DNA from: Eikenella glucosivorans
GTDB taxonomy: Bacteria > Pseudomonadota > Gammaproteobacteria > Burkholderiales > Neisseriaceae
Reading direction: 5' to 3'
NCBI RefSeq assembly: GCF_016025525.2
Contig: NZ_JACSGR010000007.1
Span: 176,679 to 240,678 of the forward strand
Length of the DNA stretch: 64,000 nt
Part shown: positions 35,651 through 43,965 of the stretch, one piece after another
How positions within the stretch are numbered: the first letter of the stretch is position 1
Layout: the number at the start of each line of letters is the position of its first letter
Program-made: the position numbers and the translations under genes
The notes under the pieces: model-generated
What the model saw: the letters and a program-made list of their open reading frames with translations, nothing else
Told to the model about the DNA's origin: nothing
Database searches by the model: none

Positions 35651-37180
35651 TTACTTGATCGCGTTGCGGATCACGCCCATGATGCTGCGGGTGATGCTGC
35701 GCGTGATTTGTTTGTTTACCTGGCTGCCGAGCGAATCGGCCAGGTCGTAGCCGAGGCCCTGGTTGGCGCGTTTGCGGCTGCCGAACAGGCCGCCGAGGAA
35801 GCCGTCCACCACGCCGCCCTGGCTGCGTTCGGCTTTTTGCGCGCTCGCGGCGGCGCTGCTTTGGGCTTTGGCTTCGGCCTGCGCTTGTGCGGCTGCGGCC
35901 TGCTCCAGCTGTTGCAGGGCTTCGTAAGCGGAGAAATTGTCCACCGCGTCTTTGTAGTGGCGGTAGAGGATGTCGTTTTGGAAGCGGCTGTCGCGCTCGG
36001 CGGAGGCCAGTGGGGCGAGCTGGGATTGCGGCGGCAACACGAAGGCGCGCTCCACCACGCCAGGCATGCCTTTTTCATCGAGGAAGGACACCAGCGCCTC
36101 GCCCACGCCCAGCTCGGTGATCACTTGCGCCACGTCCAGCTTGGGATTGCTGCGGAAGGTTTCGGCGGCGGCGCGCACGGCTTTTTGGTCGCGCGGAGTG
36201 AAGGCGCGCAGGGCGTGCTGCACGCGGTTGCCGAGCTGGCCGAGCACGGTGTCTGGCAGATCAAGCGGGTTTTGGGTAACGAAATACACGCCCACGCCTT
36301 TGGAGCGGATAAGGCGCACCACTTGCTCGACTTGTTTGAGCAGGCTGTCGGCGGCGCTGTCGAACAGCAGGTGGGCTTCGTCGAAGAACATGACGAATTT
36401 GGGCTTCTCCAAATCGCCGACTTCGGGCAGGGTTTCAAACAGCTCGGCGAGGAACCACAGTAAAAAGGCGCTGTAGAGGCGGGGCGAGCGCATGAGTTTT
36501 TCGGCATTCAGGATGTTGATCACGCCCTGCCCGCCTTCGGTTTGCAGCCAGTCTTGCAGGTTGAGCTCGGGCTCGCCGAAAAACAGGTCGCCGCCTTCGC
36601 TTTCCAGCTGCAGCAGCTGACGCTGGATGGCGCCGACGCTGGCGGCGGAAACGTTGCCGTATTGGGTGCGGTATTCTTTGGCGTGTTCGGCCACGTATTG
36701 CAGCATGCCGCGCAGGTCTTTCAAATCGATCAGGTGCCAGCCTTTATCGTCGGCGGCTTTAAACACGAGGTTGAGCAGGCCTTCCTGGGTGTCGTTCAGG
36801 TTCATCAGGCGGGAGAGCAGCATGGGGCCCATTTCGGAAATGGTGACACGCACGGGGATGCCGGTTTCGCCGTACACGTCCCAAAAGCGCACGGGGAAGC
36901 CTTTCAGGTAGCCTTCCGCATCCAGCCCGAACTGGGCGATGCGCTCGCCCACTTTACCCTGGCCGTCGCCAGGGTTGGCGATGCCGGAGAGGTCGCCCTT
37001 CACATCGCTCATAAACACGGGGATGCCGGCGGCGCTGAAGCTTTCGGCCATTTTGCGCAGGGTGACGGTTTTGCCTGTGCCGGTGGCGCCGGCAATCAGG
37101 CCGTGGCGGTTAGCCATCTGGCCGAGCAGGAACAAATCGCGGCTGTCGGCGGCGGTTTTGGCGATATCGAATTGCGCCAT
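35651..37180 (-). CDS. DUF853 (HerA-like, YjgR family) ATPase
   Basis: 509 residues. Walker A GATGTGKT (31-38), Walker B KFVMFFDEAHLLF, and FVTQNPLDLPDTVLGQLGNRVQHALRAFTPRDQ (two parts) match the DUF853/YjgR family of HerA-FtsK-type ATPases, whose role is unclear. The C-terminal quarter is Ala/Gln-rich, probably coiled, followed by GGVVDGFLGGLFGSRKR. A DUS is encoded in frame as EGYLKGF. It is a single gene between DUS clusters. Confidence 0.88.
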   Translation of the reverse strand: MAQFDIAKTAADSRDLFLLGQMANRHGLIAGATGTGKTVTLRKMAESFSAAGIPVFMSDVKGDLSGIANPGDGQGKVGERIAQFGLDAEGYLKGFPVRFWDVYGETGIPVRVTISEMGPMLLSRLMNLNDTQEGLLNLVFKAADDKGWHLIDLKDLRGMLQYVAEHAKEYRTQYGNVSAASVGAIQRQLLQLESEGGDLFFGEPELNLQDWLQTEGGQGVINILNAEKLMRSPRLYSAFLLWFLAELFETLPEVGDLEKPKFVMFFDEAHLLFDSAADSLLKQVEQVVRLIRSKGVGVYFVTQNPLDLPDTVLGQLGNRVQHALRAFTPRDQKAVRAAAETFRSNPKLDVAQVITELGVGEALVSFLDEKGMPGVVERAFVLPPQSQLAPLASAERDSRFQNDILYRHYKDAVDNFSAYEALQQLEQAAAAQAQAEAKAQSSAAASAQKAERSQGGVVDGFLGGLFGSRKRANQGLGYDLADSLGSQVNKQITRSITRSIMGVIRNAIK

Positions 37181-37299
37181 CGTGCTTCTCCAAGGGGATT
37201 GATAACGGACGGTATTGTAGCGGAATCGCGGGGTTTGACGGCAAATTTGTTGGCACGGCGGGCGGGATGGTTTTCAGGCAACCCTTAGCAAGGCATTGA

Positions 37300-37422
37300 A
37301 GGCTACCTGAAAAACTGTTTGCCGGATTTTCAGGTAGCCTGCTTGCCGCCTTTAAAAGGCTACCTGAAAATATGAAACGGCCTGACTCACAGCCCGCCTT
37401 TACCGCTGTTTTCAGGTAGCCT
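37300..37422. repeat. cluster of four DUS upstream of pyrB
   Basis: DUS at 37300-37311, 37329-37340, 37357-37368 and 37411-37422, alternating in orientation. They occupy the divergent gap between the DUF853 gene and pyrB. Each neighbouring pair could form a hairpin. Confidence 0.85.
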
Positions 37423-37476
37423 CTTCCCCCCAAACAGCGCATAATACGCCCGTTTGCCACCCGCCCGGAGACCGCT

Positions 37477-38397
37477 ATGCCCAACCCCCTTTACGGCCAG
37501 CACATCATTTCCATCCCCGACCTGAGCAACGAGCAGCTCGAATGCCTGCTGGATACCGCCCTGCGCCTCAAACATCAGCCGCGCCGCAACCTGCTCGAAG
37601 GCCGCCTCATCGGCTCCTGCTTCTTCGAGCCCTCCACCCGCACCCGCCTTTCCTTCGAAACCGCCGTGCAGCGCTTGGGCGGCAAAGTGATCGGCTTTTC
37701 CGACGGCGCCAACACCAGCGCCAAAAAAGGCGAAACCCTGGCCGACACCGCCCGCATCATCTCCAGCTACACCGACGCCATCGTCATCCGCCACCCCAAA
37801 GACGGCGCCGCCCGCGTGCTGGCAGAATTTTCCGCCGTGCCCGTGATCAACGCCGGCGATGGCACCAACCAGCACCCCAGCCAAACCCTGCTCGACCTGG
37901 TTACCATCCAAGAAACCCAAGGCAGCCTCGCCAACCTCATCATCGCCATGGCCGGCGACCTCAAATACGGCCGCACCGTCCACTCCCTCGCCCAGGCCAT
38001 GAAACGCTGGGGCGCCGAATTCATCTTCGTTTCCCCGCCCAGCCTCGCCATGCCCGAATACATCACCGAAGAGCTCGATGCCGCCGGTTGCCGCTACCAA
38101 ACCATGCCCAGCCTCGAAGCCGCCATCGAGCGTGCCGACATCCTCTACATGACCCGCGTGCAACGCGAACGTTTCGACGAGCAGGAGTTCGCCAAAATCC
38201 AAGGCAAATTCAACCTAGAAGCCGCCATGCTCGCCCACGCCAAGCCCAACCTGCGCGTATTGCACCCCCTGCCCCGCGTCGACGAAATCCACCCCGATGT
38301 GGATGGCACGGTTTATGCTTACTACTTCGAGCAAGCCAAAAACGGCGTATTTGCACGCATGGCCATGCTCTCGTTGGTGCTCAACGAAACCGTATAA
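37477..38397 (+). CDS. pyrB: aspartate carbamoyltransferase catalytic subunit
   Basis: First committed step of pyrimidine synthesis. The 306-residue protein has the carbamoyl phosphate motif FFEPSTRTRLSFETA (about 49-63), the FSDGANTSAKKGETLADT loop, INAGDGTNQHPSQTLLDL and HPLPRVDEIHPDVDGT, as in the E. coli-type enzyme that pairs with PyrI. pyrI is not adjacent but 1.5 kb downstream, past a lipoprotein gene. Ribosome site CGGAG precedes the ATG. Confidence 0.97.
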   Translation: MPNPLYGQHIISIPDLSNEQLECLLDTALRLKHQPRRNLLEGRLIGSCFFEPSTRTRLSFETAVQRLGGKVIGFSDGANTSAKKGETLADTARIISSYTDAIVIRHPKDGAARVLAEFSAVPVINAGDGTNQHPSQTLLDLVTIQETQGSLANLIIAMAGDLKYGRTVHSLAQAMKRWGAEFIFVSPPSLAMPEYITEELDAAGCRYQTMPSLEAAIERADILYMTRVQRERFDEQEFAKIQGKFNLEAAMLAHAKPNLRVLHPLPRVDEIHPDVDGTVYAYYFEQAKNGVFARMAMLSLVLNETV

Positions 38398-38548
38398 CTC
38401 CGGCACTTCAGGCTACCTGAAAAACGCTGGGCCAAGCCAAGGTTGCATTTCGGCAAAATAAACAACCCGGCCGAAACCAACCCTTCATGCATGCACACGT
38501 CATTGGTTTATATCTATAAAACATATTGTTCAACAAAGGGATCAAATA

Positions 38549-39859
38549 ATGCATGCAAAAACCATCCTGGCGCTGATGTGCCTGGGCGCGTTGGCCGGCT
38601 GCGGCGGCGGCAGCAAAAACGGCGAAGGCCAAAATATCACCTCCATCCAATTCGGCAGCGGTAGCAGTTCTGGTCAATCTTCGACCATGTCCGTTCGTAT
38701 GCGGGAGCAATCTCAATCGCAGCCGCAAGCTGACAACAACACGCCGTCTCCCACCCCCAATCCGTCTCCCAACACAGATCCCACACCGAACCCCAATCCA
38801 ACCCCCACACCGGACCCAACGCCGAGCCCCAATCCCGATCCAACCCCCAACCCGCCCACACCGAAACCGCCCACGCCAACCCCAAGCAACGGCTGTGAAA
38901 AGGCTACTGATGATTCCGGCCAATGGAAAAGCCTGCGGTGCTTCGAATTCAAAGAATCCACCGTACCGCAAGACTGGGAAGTCAAAAACATTCCCAACCA
39001 CTTGGGCGGCCACCTCTCCTACCTCAAAGGCAACGTTGAGTTCGTGGAAAACGACTTTGTGAAGATCACCACCCGCCGCCATTGCGTGCGGCAGCAGGGC
39101 GACCCGCTCACCGCCACCAATGCCACCACCGGCGCGTGTGCGGCCAACCAAGTGGCACAATACGCCAGCGGCCGCTTCGAATCCAAGCCCATCGTGGATG
39201 CCAGCAAACCGTTCCGCGCCGAAATCCGCGCTCGCATCAACTGGAATGGCTCCCAAGGCATGCGCACCGCCCTTTGGATGCGCAACAGCGAAAACCTGCA
39301 AAACTGCGCCCGCAACCCCGCTGCCAACGACCCCTATGGCGAGCTGGATATTGTGGAATGGTATTCTTCCACCCGCGAGTATGCCTGGTCGTCCTCCCAT
39401 GCCCGCTGCTATTACAGCCATCAAACAGGTTCTTGGGCCACCCGCCTCTTCATACACCGTTTGGAATACCGCCCCAACAAACAGGCCACCCCGATAGACG
39501 GCGCTTGGCATGTATGGGCTGTTGAATTTGACGGCCAGAAAGTACGCTACTTCTTGGATGGCAAGCTGATTCCCGTGGGTACCTACCGCGTAAACGACAA
39601 CACCCGTATTGATGTCATCAACCGTCACGATACCGATGCAGATGGCGGCTATCCCTCCACCATGCCGGATGAAGACTATGCGAAGCTCAACATCACCAAA
39701 GAGATGCTGAGGCAGACATTCGTCGAGAAAGGCCCGTGGTATTTCATCATCAACGACTACGCGGAATGGGAAAAAAGCCTGAATCCGCCCAAGCCCACCG
39801 ACCCCTTCCCCATCCAAACCACTCTGATCGACTACGTGCGGCTGTATCAGAAAAACTAA
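38549..39859 (+). CDS. GH16-type glycoside hydrolase lipoprotein
   Basis: 436 residues. A lipoprotein signal peptide ends LAGC with lipidated Cys18. A Ser/Gln-rich stretch and a Pro-Asn-Thr linker (about 65-112, repeats of PTPNPNP type) follow. The catalytic domain (about 115-436) contains GELDIVEW at 264-271, matching the GH16 active-site pattern E-x-D-x-x-E (Glu265, Asp267, Glu270). WHVWAVEFDGQKVRYFLDGK is the usual GH16 strand pair. It is probably surface-exposed or periplasmic and cuts a beta-1,3/1,4-linked polysaccharide; the substrate is unknown. It lies between pyrB and pyrI with DUS on both sides. Confidence 0.85.
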   Translation: MHAKTILALMCLGALAGCGGGSKNGEGQNITSIQFGSGSSSGQSSTMSVRMREQSQSQPQADNNTPSPTPNPSPNTDPTPNPNPTPTPDPTPSPNPDPTPNPPTPKPPTPTPSNGCEKATDDSGQWKSLRCFEFKESTVPQDWEVKNIPNHLGGHLSYLKGNVEFVENDFVKITTRRHCVRQQGDPLTATNATTGACAANQVAQYASGRFESKPIVDASKPFRAEIRARINWNGSQGMRTALWMRNSENLQNCARNPAANDPYGELDIVEWYSSTREYAWSSSHARCYYSHQTGSWATRLFIHRLEYRPNKQATPIDGAWHVWAVEFDGQKVRYFLDGKLIPVGTYRVNDNTRIDVINRHDTDADGGYPSTMPDEDYAKLNITKEMLRQTFVEKGPWYFIINDYAEWEKSLNPPKPTDPFPIQTTLIDYVRLYQKN

Positions 39860-39872
39860 CCCCCGCTATTGC

Positions 39873-39898
39873 AGGCTACCTGAAATTTCAGGTAGCCT
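39873..39898. terminator. perfect palindrome of two abutting DUS
   Basis: AGGCTACCTGAA is joined through AT to its own complement, making a 26-base perfect palindrome directly between the GH16 gene stop and pyrI. It may terminate the GH16 transcript, although such a hairpin has almost no loop. Confidence 0.65.
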
Positions 39899-39935
39899 TT
39901 ACTCCGTCTGAACCACCCGAAACCCGGAAACCCAA

Positions 39936-40394
39936 ATGGACAACAAAAAACTCAGCGTCGAAGCCATCGAACACGGCACCGTTATCGACCACATCCCAGC
40001 TGGCCTCGGCCTCGCCATCCTGCGCCAGTTCAAGCTGCTGCACCACGGCCACGCCGTTACCGTCGGCTTCAACCTCCCCAGCAAACGCCACGGCCGCAAA
40101 GACATCATCAAAATCACCGGCATCCGGCTCGACGAAGCCGCCGCTAACCGTCTCGCCCTCTTCGCCCCCGAAGCCACCGTCAACATCATTGCCAATTTCC
40201 GCGTCGAGCAGAAAATGCCGCTGAAGCTGCCCGACACCATCAGCGAAGTATTCCGCTGCCCCAACCCCAACTGCGCCAGCCACGGCGAGCCCGTAACCAG
40301 CCGCTTCTACGTGCGCCGCCGCGGCAGCCAAACCCGCCTCAAATGCCACTACTGCGAAAAAACCTACGACCGCGACTTAGTGGCCGAAGCCTGA
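39936..40394 (+). CDS. pyrI: aspartate carbamoyltransferase regulatory subunit
   Basis: 152 residues. The N-terminal nucleotide-binding domain (KLSVEAIEHGTVIDHIPAGLG, RHGRKDIIKI) and the C-terminal zinc domain with CPNPNC and CHYC (four Cys ligands) are diagnostic. It binds CTP/ATP and controls PyrB allosterically. It normally follows pyrB directly; here the GH16 gene intervenes, so expression in step with pyrB would need read-through past the DUS palindrome or a separate promoter. Confidence 0.96.
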   Translation: MDNKKLSVEAIEHGTVIDHIPAGLGLAILRQFKLLHHGHAVTVGFNLPSKRHGRKDIIKITGIRLDEAAANRLALFAPEATVNIIANFRVEQKMPLKLPDTISEVFRCPNPNCASHGEPVTSRFYVRRRGSQTRLKCHYCEKTYDRDLVAEA

Positions 40395-40416
40395 AACACC
40401 ATTCACCAGACCCAAC

Positions 40417-40472
40417 AAAGGCTACCTGAAAAATGCCGCACTTCAGCACACCGCATTTTTCAGGTAGCCTTT
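40417..40472 (+). terminator. DUS hairpin after pyrI
   Basis: A 20-base perfect stem (40417-40436 with 40453-40472) with a 16-base loop, built from two DUS extended by AAATGC/GCATTT. The longest perfect stem I found in the window; probable pyrI terminator. Confidence 0.75.
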
Positions 40473-40502
40473 CCCCCGGTTAAACCAAGTACCCAAACCG
40501 CC

Positions 40503-41555
40503 ATGCCCTACCAATACCGCCAAACCCTGCCCCACACCCCCTTAGACATCATCGGCGACGTCCACGGCGAATTTGCCGCCTTCCAATCCCTGCTGCACCA
40601 CCTCGGCTATCACGACGACGGCCGCCACCCGCAAGGCCGCCGGCTCGTCTTCGTTGGCGACCTGTGCGACCGCGGCCCCGACAGCCCCGCCATGCTCGCC
40701 TGGTTCAAACAAGCACACGAGCGCGGCTTCGCCCAAATGGTATTGGGCAACCACGAACTCAACCTGCTCGCCAACGACCCCAAAGACGGTGCCGGCTGGT
40801 TTTTCGACAGCCGCGCCGATAAAGACGCTGCCAACTACACCCCCTGGCAACGCCAAGCCGCCGACCAAAAAACCGCCCTTACCTCCTGGCTGGCCGAACA
40901 GCCCTTGCTGCTCGAACGCCCCGACCTGCGTATCGTCCACGCCGCCTGGCTGCCTCAACACATCGAACATCTCGAAGCCGCCCAAGGAGAAGGCCTGGTG
41001 GAGCAATACCGCCGCTTCGACGCCGAGCTCGACTACCGCATCCGCACCGCCCCTTGGTATGCCGACTATTGTTATGAACAAGAACATTACGCCCCATTGG
41101 CCCACAACCCCCACCAAGCCCCGCCCCCCATGCCCGCCACCGCCCAATACGACTTCGAGCGCAGCCGCCTCAACCCGATACGCGCCCTCACCAGCGGTGT
41201 CGAACGCCTGGCCGACGCCCCCTTCTTCGCCGGCGGTCGCTGGCGCGGCACCACCCGCTGCCCCTGGTGGGACGACTATCATGCCCACACCCCCGTCATC
41301 ATCGGCCACTACTGGCGCAGCTGGCAGCCCCACCCCGCTGCACTCCCCGCCGAACGCGGCCTGCTGCCGCCACAGCCCGACAGCTGGCACGGCGCGCGGC
41401 ACAACGTGTTCTGCGTTGATTTCTCCATCGGCGCCAGCTGGCGCGCCAGGAAACATCCGCAACAATATCAGCCGGAACAATTCCGCCTCGCCGCCCTGCG
41501 TTGGCCCGAACGGGAACTGGTGTTCAACAACGGCGAACACGTTCCCACCCGTTAA
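40503..41555 (+). CDS. calcineurin-like metallophosphoesterase
   Basis: 350 residues with the PPP-type metal motifs GDVHG (18-22), GDLCDRG (52-58), GNHE (82-85), and later GHYW. The family includes ApaH (diadenosine tetraphosphatase) and PrpA-type protein phosphatases; this one has a long C-terminal part with PWYADYCYEQEHY and TRCPWWDDYH that matches neither closely. Soluble, single-gene unit between DUS hairpins. Substrate unknown. Confidence 0.82.
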   Translation: MPYQYRQTLPHTPLDIIGDVHGEFAAFQSLLHHLGYHDDGRHPQGRRLVFVGDLCDRGPDSPAMLAWFKQAHERGFAQMVLGNHELNLLANDPKDGAGWFFDSRADKDAANYTPWQRQAADQKTALTSWLAEQPLLLERPDLRIVHAAWLPQHIEHLEAAQGEGLVEQYRRFDAELDYRIRTAPWYADYCYEQEHYAPLAHNPHQAPPPMPATAQYDFERSRLNPIRALTSGVERLADAPFFAGGRWRGTTRCPWWDDYHAHTPVIIGHYWRSWQPHPAALPAERGLLPPQPDSWHGARHNVFCVDFSIGASWRARKHPQQYQPEQFRLAALRWPERELVFNNGEHVPTR

Positions 41556-41567
41556 TGGCACAATAGG

Positions 41568-41613
41568 AAAAGGCTACCTGAAAGCTCGTTTACTTGTTTT
41601 CAGGTAGCCTTTC
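41568..41613. terminator. DUS hairpin between convergent genes
   Basis: AGGCTACCTGAA (41571-41582) faces its complement (41599-41610), extended by AAA/TTT. It lies between the rightward phosphoesterase and the leftward Sel1 gene and could terminate both. Confidence 0.65.
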
Positions 41614-41659
41614 CCATGCATCATAGTGAACAGCTTGCTTCAGCCATGCACAACCATCT

Positions 41660-42502
41660 TCACTCCCCACCAGCGCGGATGTCTTGCAAAATCTGCTTTG
41701 CCTCCACGTCTCCTTGAGCTGCCGCTTTTTCAAACCACCCAACAGCTACTGTACGATTGGGCAACACACCATCCGCACCACGGTAATAAATCTTGCCCAG
41801 CATCACCTGTGCATCCTGATTACCCTGCGCTGCCGAGCGCTCAAACCACCGCATAGCCACACGCGTATCCGCCCGCACGCCCAAGCCCACCAAATACATC
41901 CGGCCGAGGTTGAACGCACCCGCACTCTCGCCTTGCGCCTCTGCCCTTTCAAACCATTGTTTGGCCAACGCATAATCCTGCGGCTTGCCCACCCCTTCCA
42001 AATACATCACACCCAAGCTAACTTGAGACACCGGATAACCCACTTGCGCCGCCCGCTCCTCCCATTCCACCGCCCGCTGCTCATCCTGCTTCACCCCCAA
42101 CCCGTGCCTGTAAATCGTTGCCAGAAACATCATGGCCGGCGGCATCCCGCGCGCAGCAGCCTTTTCAAACCATTGCCTGGCACGCGCATAATCCGGCCTG
42201 CCTGATTCAGGATGAAAATGCATCAAGCCCAAATGATACGGTGCCACAATATGCCCTTGCGATGATGCCACCTCATACCATTTCCGCGCTAGAGCAGCGT
42301 TCCGCACCACACCCAACCCATGCTCATAAGCCACGCCCAAAGTAAATTGGGCATTCATATCATCCCTTTCCGCCTGTTGCTGCAACACAGCAACGCCAAA
42401 ACCGCTTCCTCCTGCCGCCGCAGCCTCTCCACCCGGGCGCACATCAGCCCAAGTAAAACCATTTGCCGCCAGCAACATCGCCAACCAAATTCCTTTTTTC
42501 AT
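41660..42502 (-). CDS. secreted Sel1-repeat protein
   Basis: 280 residues with a signal peptide (MKKGIWLAMLLAANGFTWA). About six Sel1-type 36-residue repeats follow, e.g. AQFTLGVAYEHGLGV, APYHLGLMHF, VSLGVMYLEGVGKPQDYALAKQWF and AFNLGRMYLVGLGV, forming an alpha-solenoid for protein contacts. A GTG precedes the ATG in frame, but AGGGGG is better placed for ATG 42502. Partner unknown; secreted Sel1 proteins are common in Neisseriaceae. Confidence 0.88.
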   Translation of the reverse strand: MKKGIWLAMLLAANGFTWADVRPGGEAAAAGGSGFGVAVLQQQAERDDMNAQFTLGVAYEHGLGVVRNAALARKWYEVASSQGHIVAPYHLGLMHFHPESGRPDYARARQWFEKAAARGMPPAMMFLATIYRHGLGVKQDEQRAVEWEERAAQVGYPVSQVSLGVMYLEGVGKPQDYALAKQWFERAEAQGESAGAFNLGRMYLVGLGVRADTRVAMRWFERSAAQGNQDAQVMLGKIYYRGADGVLPNRTVAVGWFEKAAAQGDVEAKQILQDIRAGGE

Positions 42503-42912
42503 CACACCCCCTAAAACCCATTCCGCCTATCAATAGGCTACCTGAAAATACCAGCTTCAATACAGCACGCATGCTCTTGCACGCATAGCCCCAATCGATA
42601 CCCCGATTTTTAGCCAGTCCCTGCCTGCAAGCAAGCCGCATACCACAAACCGGCCGCCCCCAGGCAACCTTTCAGGCTACCTGAAAAAACGCTTTCCGAT
42701 GAAGCCAAAATCCGGAGCACGGTTTTCAGGTAGCCTCTATCTTGTACAAAAGGCTACCTGAAAACTGAATCTTCACACAGTGCAGGCTTCGTTCCCAAAA
42801 AGCGGAAACGCAAATGCTTATGGCAGCTAAACGCGTGCCGCAGCAATCGCAAGCCGCTGGCCAATAAAAAGGCTGCCCCTTTCGGGCAGCCTTCATTCTT
42901 CTGTCTGACAAC
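42503..42912. other. 410-base gap upstream of the Sel1 gene
   Basis: No gene. Contains DUS at about 42535, 42674, 42723 and 42750 in both orientations and the rpoH terminator at 42866-42893. The short open frames across it lack coding features. Confidence 0.6.
42866..42893 (-). terminator. intrinsic terminator of rpoH
   Basis: GGCTGCCC (42871-42878) and GGGCAGCC (42884-42891) form an eight-base stem, extended by AA/TT, with loop GAAAG in the leftward RNA and a T-tract (TTTTTATT) after it. About 20 bases past the rpoH stop. Confidence 0.9.
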
Positions 42913-43764
42913 TTATTCTTCGCTCATAAAGCCGCGCAGCTTTTGGATGGCTTTGGCTTCAATCTGGCGGATGCGCTCGGCGGATACGCCATATTCGGCA
43001 GCCAGCTCGTGCAGGGTGAGCCCGCCGTCGTCTTGCAGCCAGCGGCTTTCCACGATGCGGCGGCTGCGGTCGTCGAGCTGGGCCAGTGCGTTTTGCAGGC
43101 CTTCGGTCTGCATGGCATAGCGGGCTTTTTGGGCGATCTGCTGAGTGGGCTCGTTGTGGTTGTCGGCCAGCCAGTCGATGGGAGCGTAGCCGTCGTCTTC
43201 GCCGTCGCTGTTATCGGCCAAGAGAGCAACGTCTTTGCCGGTCATGCGCTGTTCCATTTCCAACACTTCGTCCATTTTCACGCCCAAGTCGTCGGCAATG
43301 CTCTGCGCTTCTTCGGGCGAGAGGGCGTTCATGCTTTTGCGCATGCTGCGCAGGTTGAAAAACAGTTTGCGCTGCGGCTTGGTGGTGGCCACGCGCACCA
43401 TGCGCCAGTTGCGCAGGATAAATTCGTGGATTTCGGCCTTGATCCAGTGCACGGCAAAGGAAAACAGGCGGGCGCCGCGGTTGGGCTCATAGCGTTTCAC
43501 GGCTTTCATCAGGCCGATGTTGCCTTCCTGAATCAGGTCGGCCTGGTTCAAGCCGTAGCCATCGTAGCCGCGGGCAATGGACACCACCACGCGCAGGTGC
43601 GACAAAATCAGTTGCTTGGCGGCTTCCAAGTCGCCTTGCAGCTGGCGCACGGCCAGATTGTGTTCTTCCTCGGGGGTGAGCAGCGGGATGCTGTTCACGG
43701 TGTGAATATATTGCTCCAGGCTGCCGTGGCCGCTGGGGATGGGTAAGGCAAAAGCGGTATTCAT
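42913..43764 (-). CDS. rpoH: RNA polymerase heat-shock sigma factor (sigma-32)
   Basis: 283 residues from MNTAFALPIPSGHGSLEQYI; the frame is open upstream but that part is Lys-rich leader without sigma motifs. Region 2 (GLNQADLIQEGNIGLMKAVKRYEPNRGARLFSFAVHWIKAEI, over several parts), the RpoH box TTKPQRKLFFNLR, and region 4 (EYGVSAERIRQIEAKAIQKLR) are clear. Directs heat-shock gene transcription. A 201-base gap to lnt upstream gives room for its own promoter and a long, A-rich leader. Confidence 0.96.
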   Translation of the reverse strand: MNTAFALPIPSGHGSLEQYIHTVNSIPLLTPEEEHNLAVRQLQGDLEAAKQLILSHLRVVVSIARGYDGYGLNQADLIQEGNIGLMKAVKRYEPNRGARLFSFAVHWIKAEIHEFILRNWRMVRVATTKPQRKLFFNLRSMRKSMNALSPEEAQSIADDLGVKMDEVLEMEQRMTGKDVALLADNSDGEDDGYAPIDWLADNHNEPTQQIAQKARYAMQTEGLQNALAQLDDRSRRIVESRWLQDDGGLTLHELAAEYGVSAERIRQIEAKAIQKLRGFMSEE

Positions 43765-43965
43765 TATTTCTTGTTTCCTTTTTAATTTGTTCTTTTTTTT
43801 GCCGCCACTTGGGCGGATTATTCTTTGCTCTATCTTTTCTCTGAGGGTGCCATTAAACACCTTTTTATGTGAGTTTGCTTTATTGATAGGTAAATTTTTG
43901 TATTTTTCTGAATTTGATTTATTTTCTATATTGCAACAAGCTGCGGCAACTTCGCCTATCCGCGT
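43765..43965 (-). promoter_or_regulatory. long A-rich leader of rpoH
   Basis: 201 bases, very A+T-rich on the rpoH strand, containing a CCGCC-CAAGT-GGCGG hairpin (about 43802-43816) followed by a long A-run, about 40 bases before the rpoH start. It may affect rpoH translation. No unambiguous promoter could be chosen. Confidence 0.4.

Noticed and set aside
38408..39817. 469-codon - strand frame opposite the GH16 gene
   Set aside because: Complement of the GH16 lipoprotein, whose signal peptide, linker and active site are clear; the antisense product is low-complexity.
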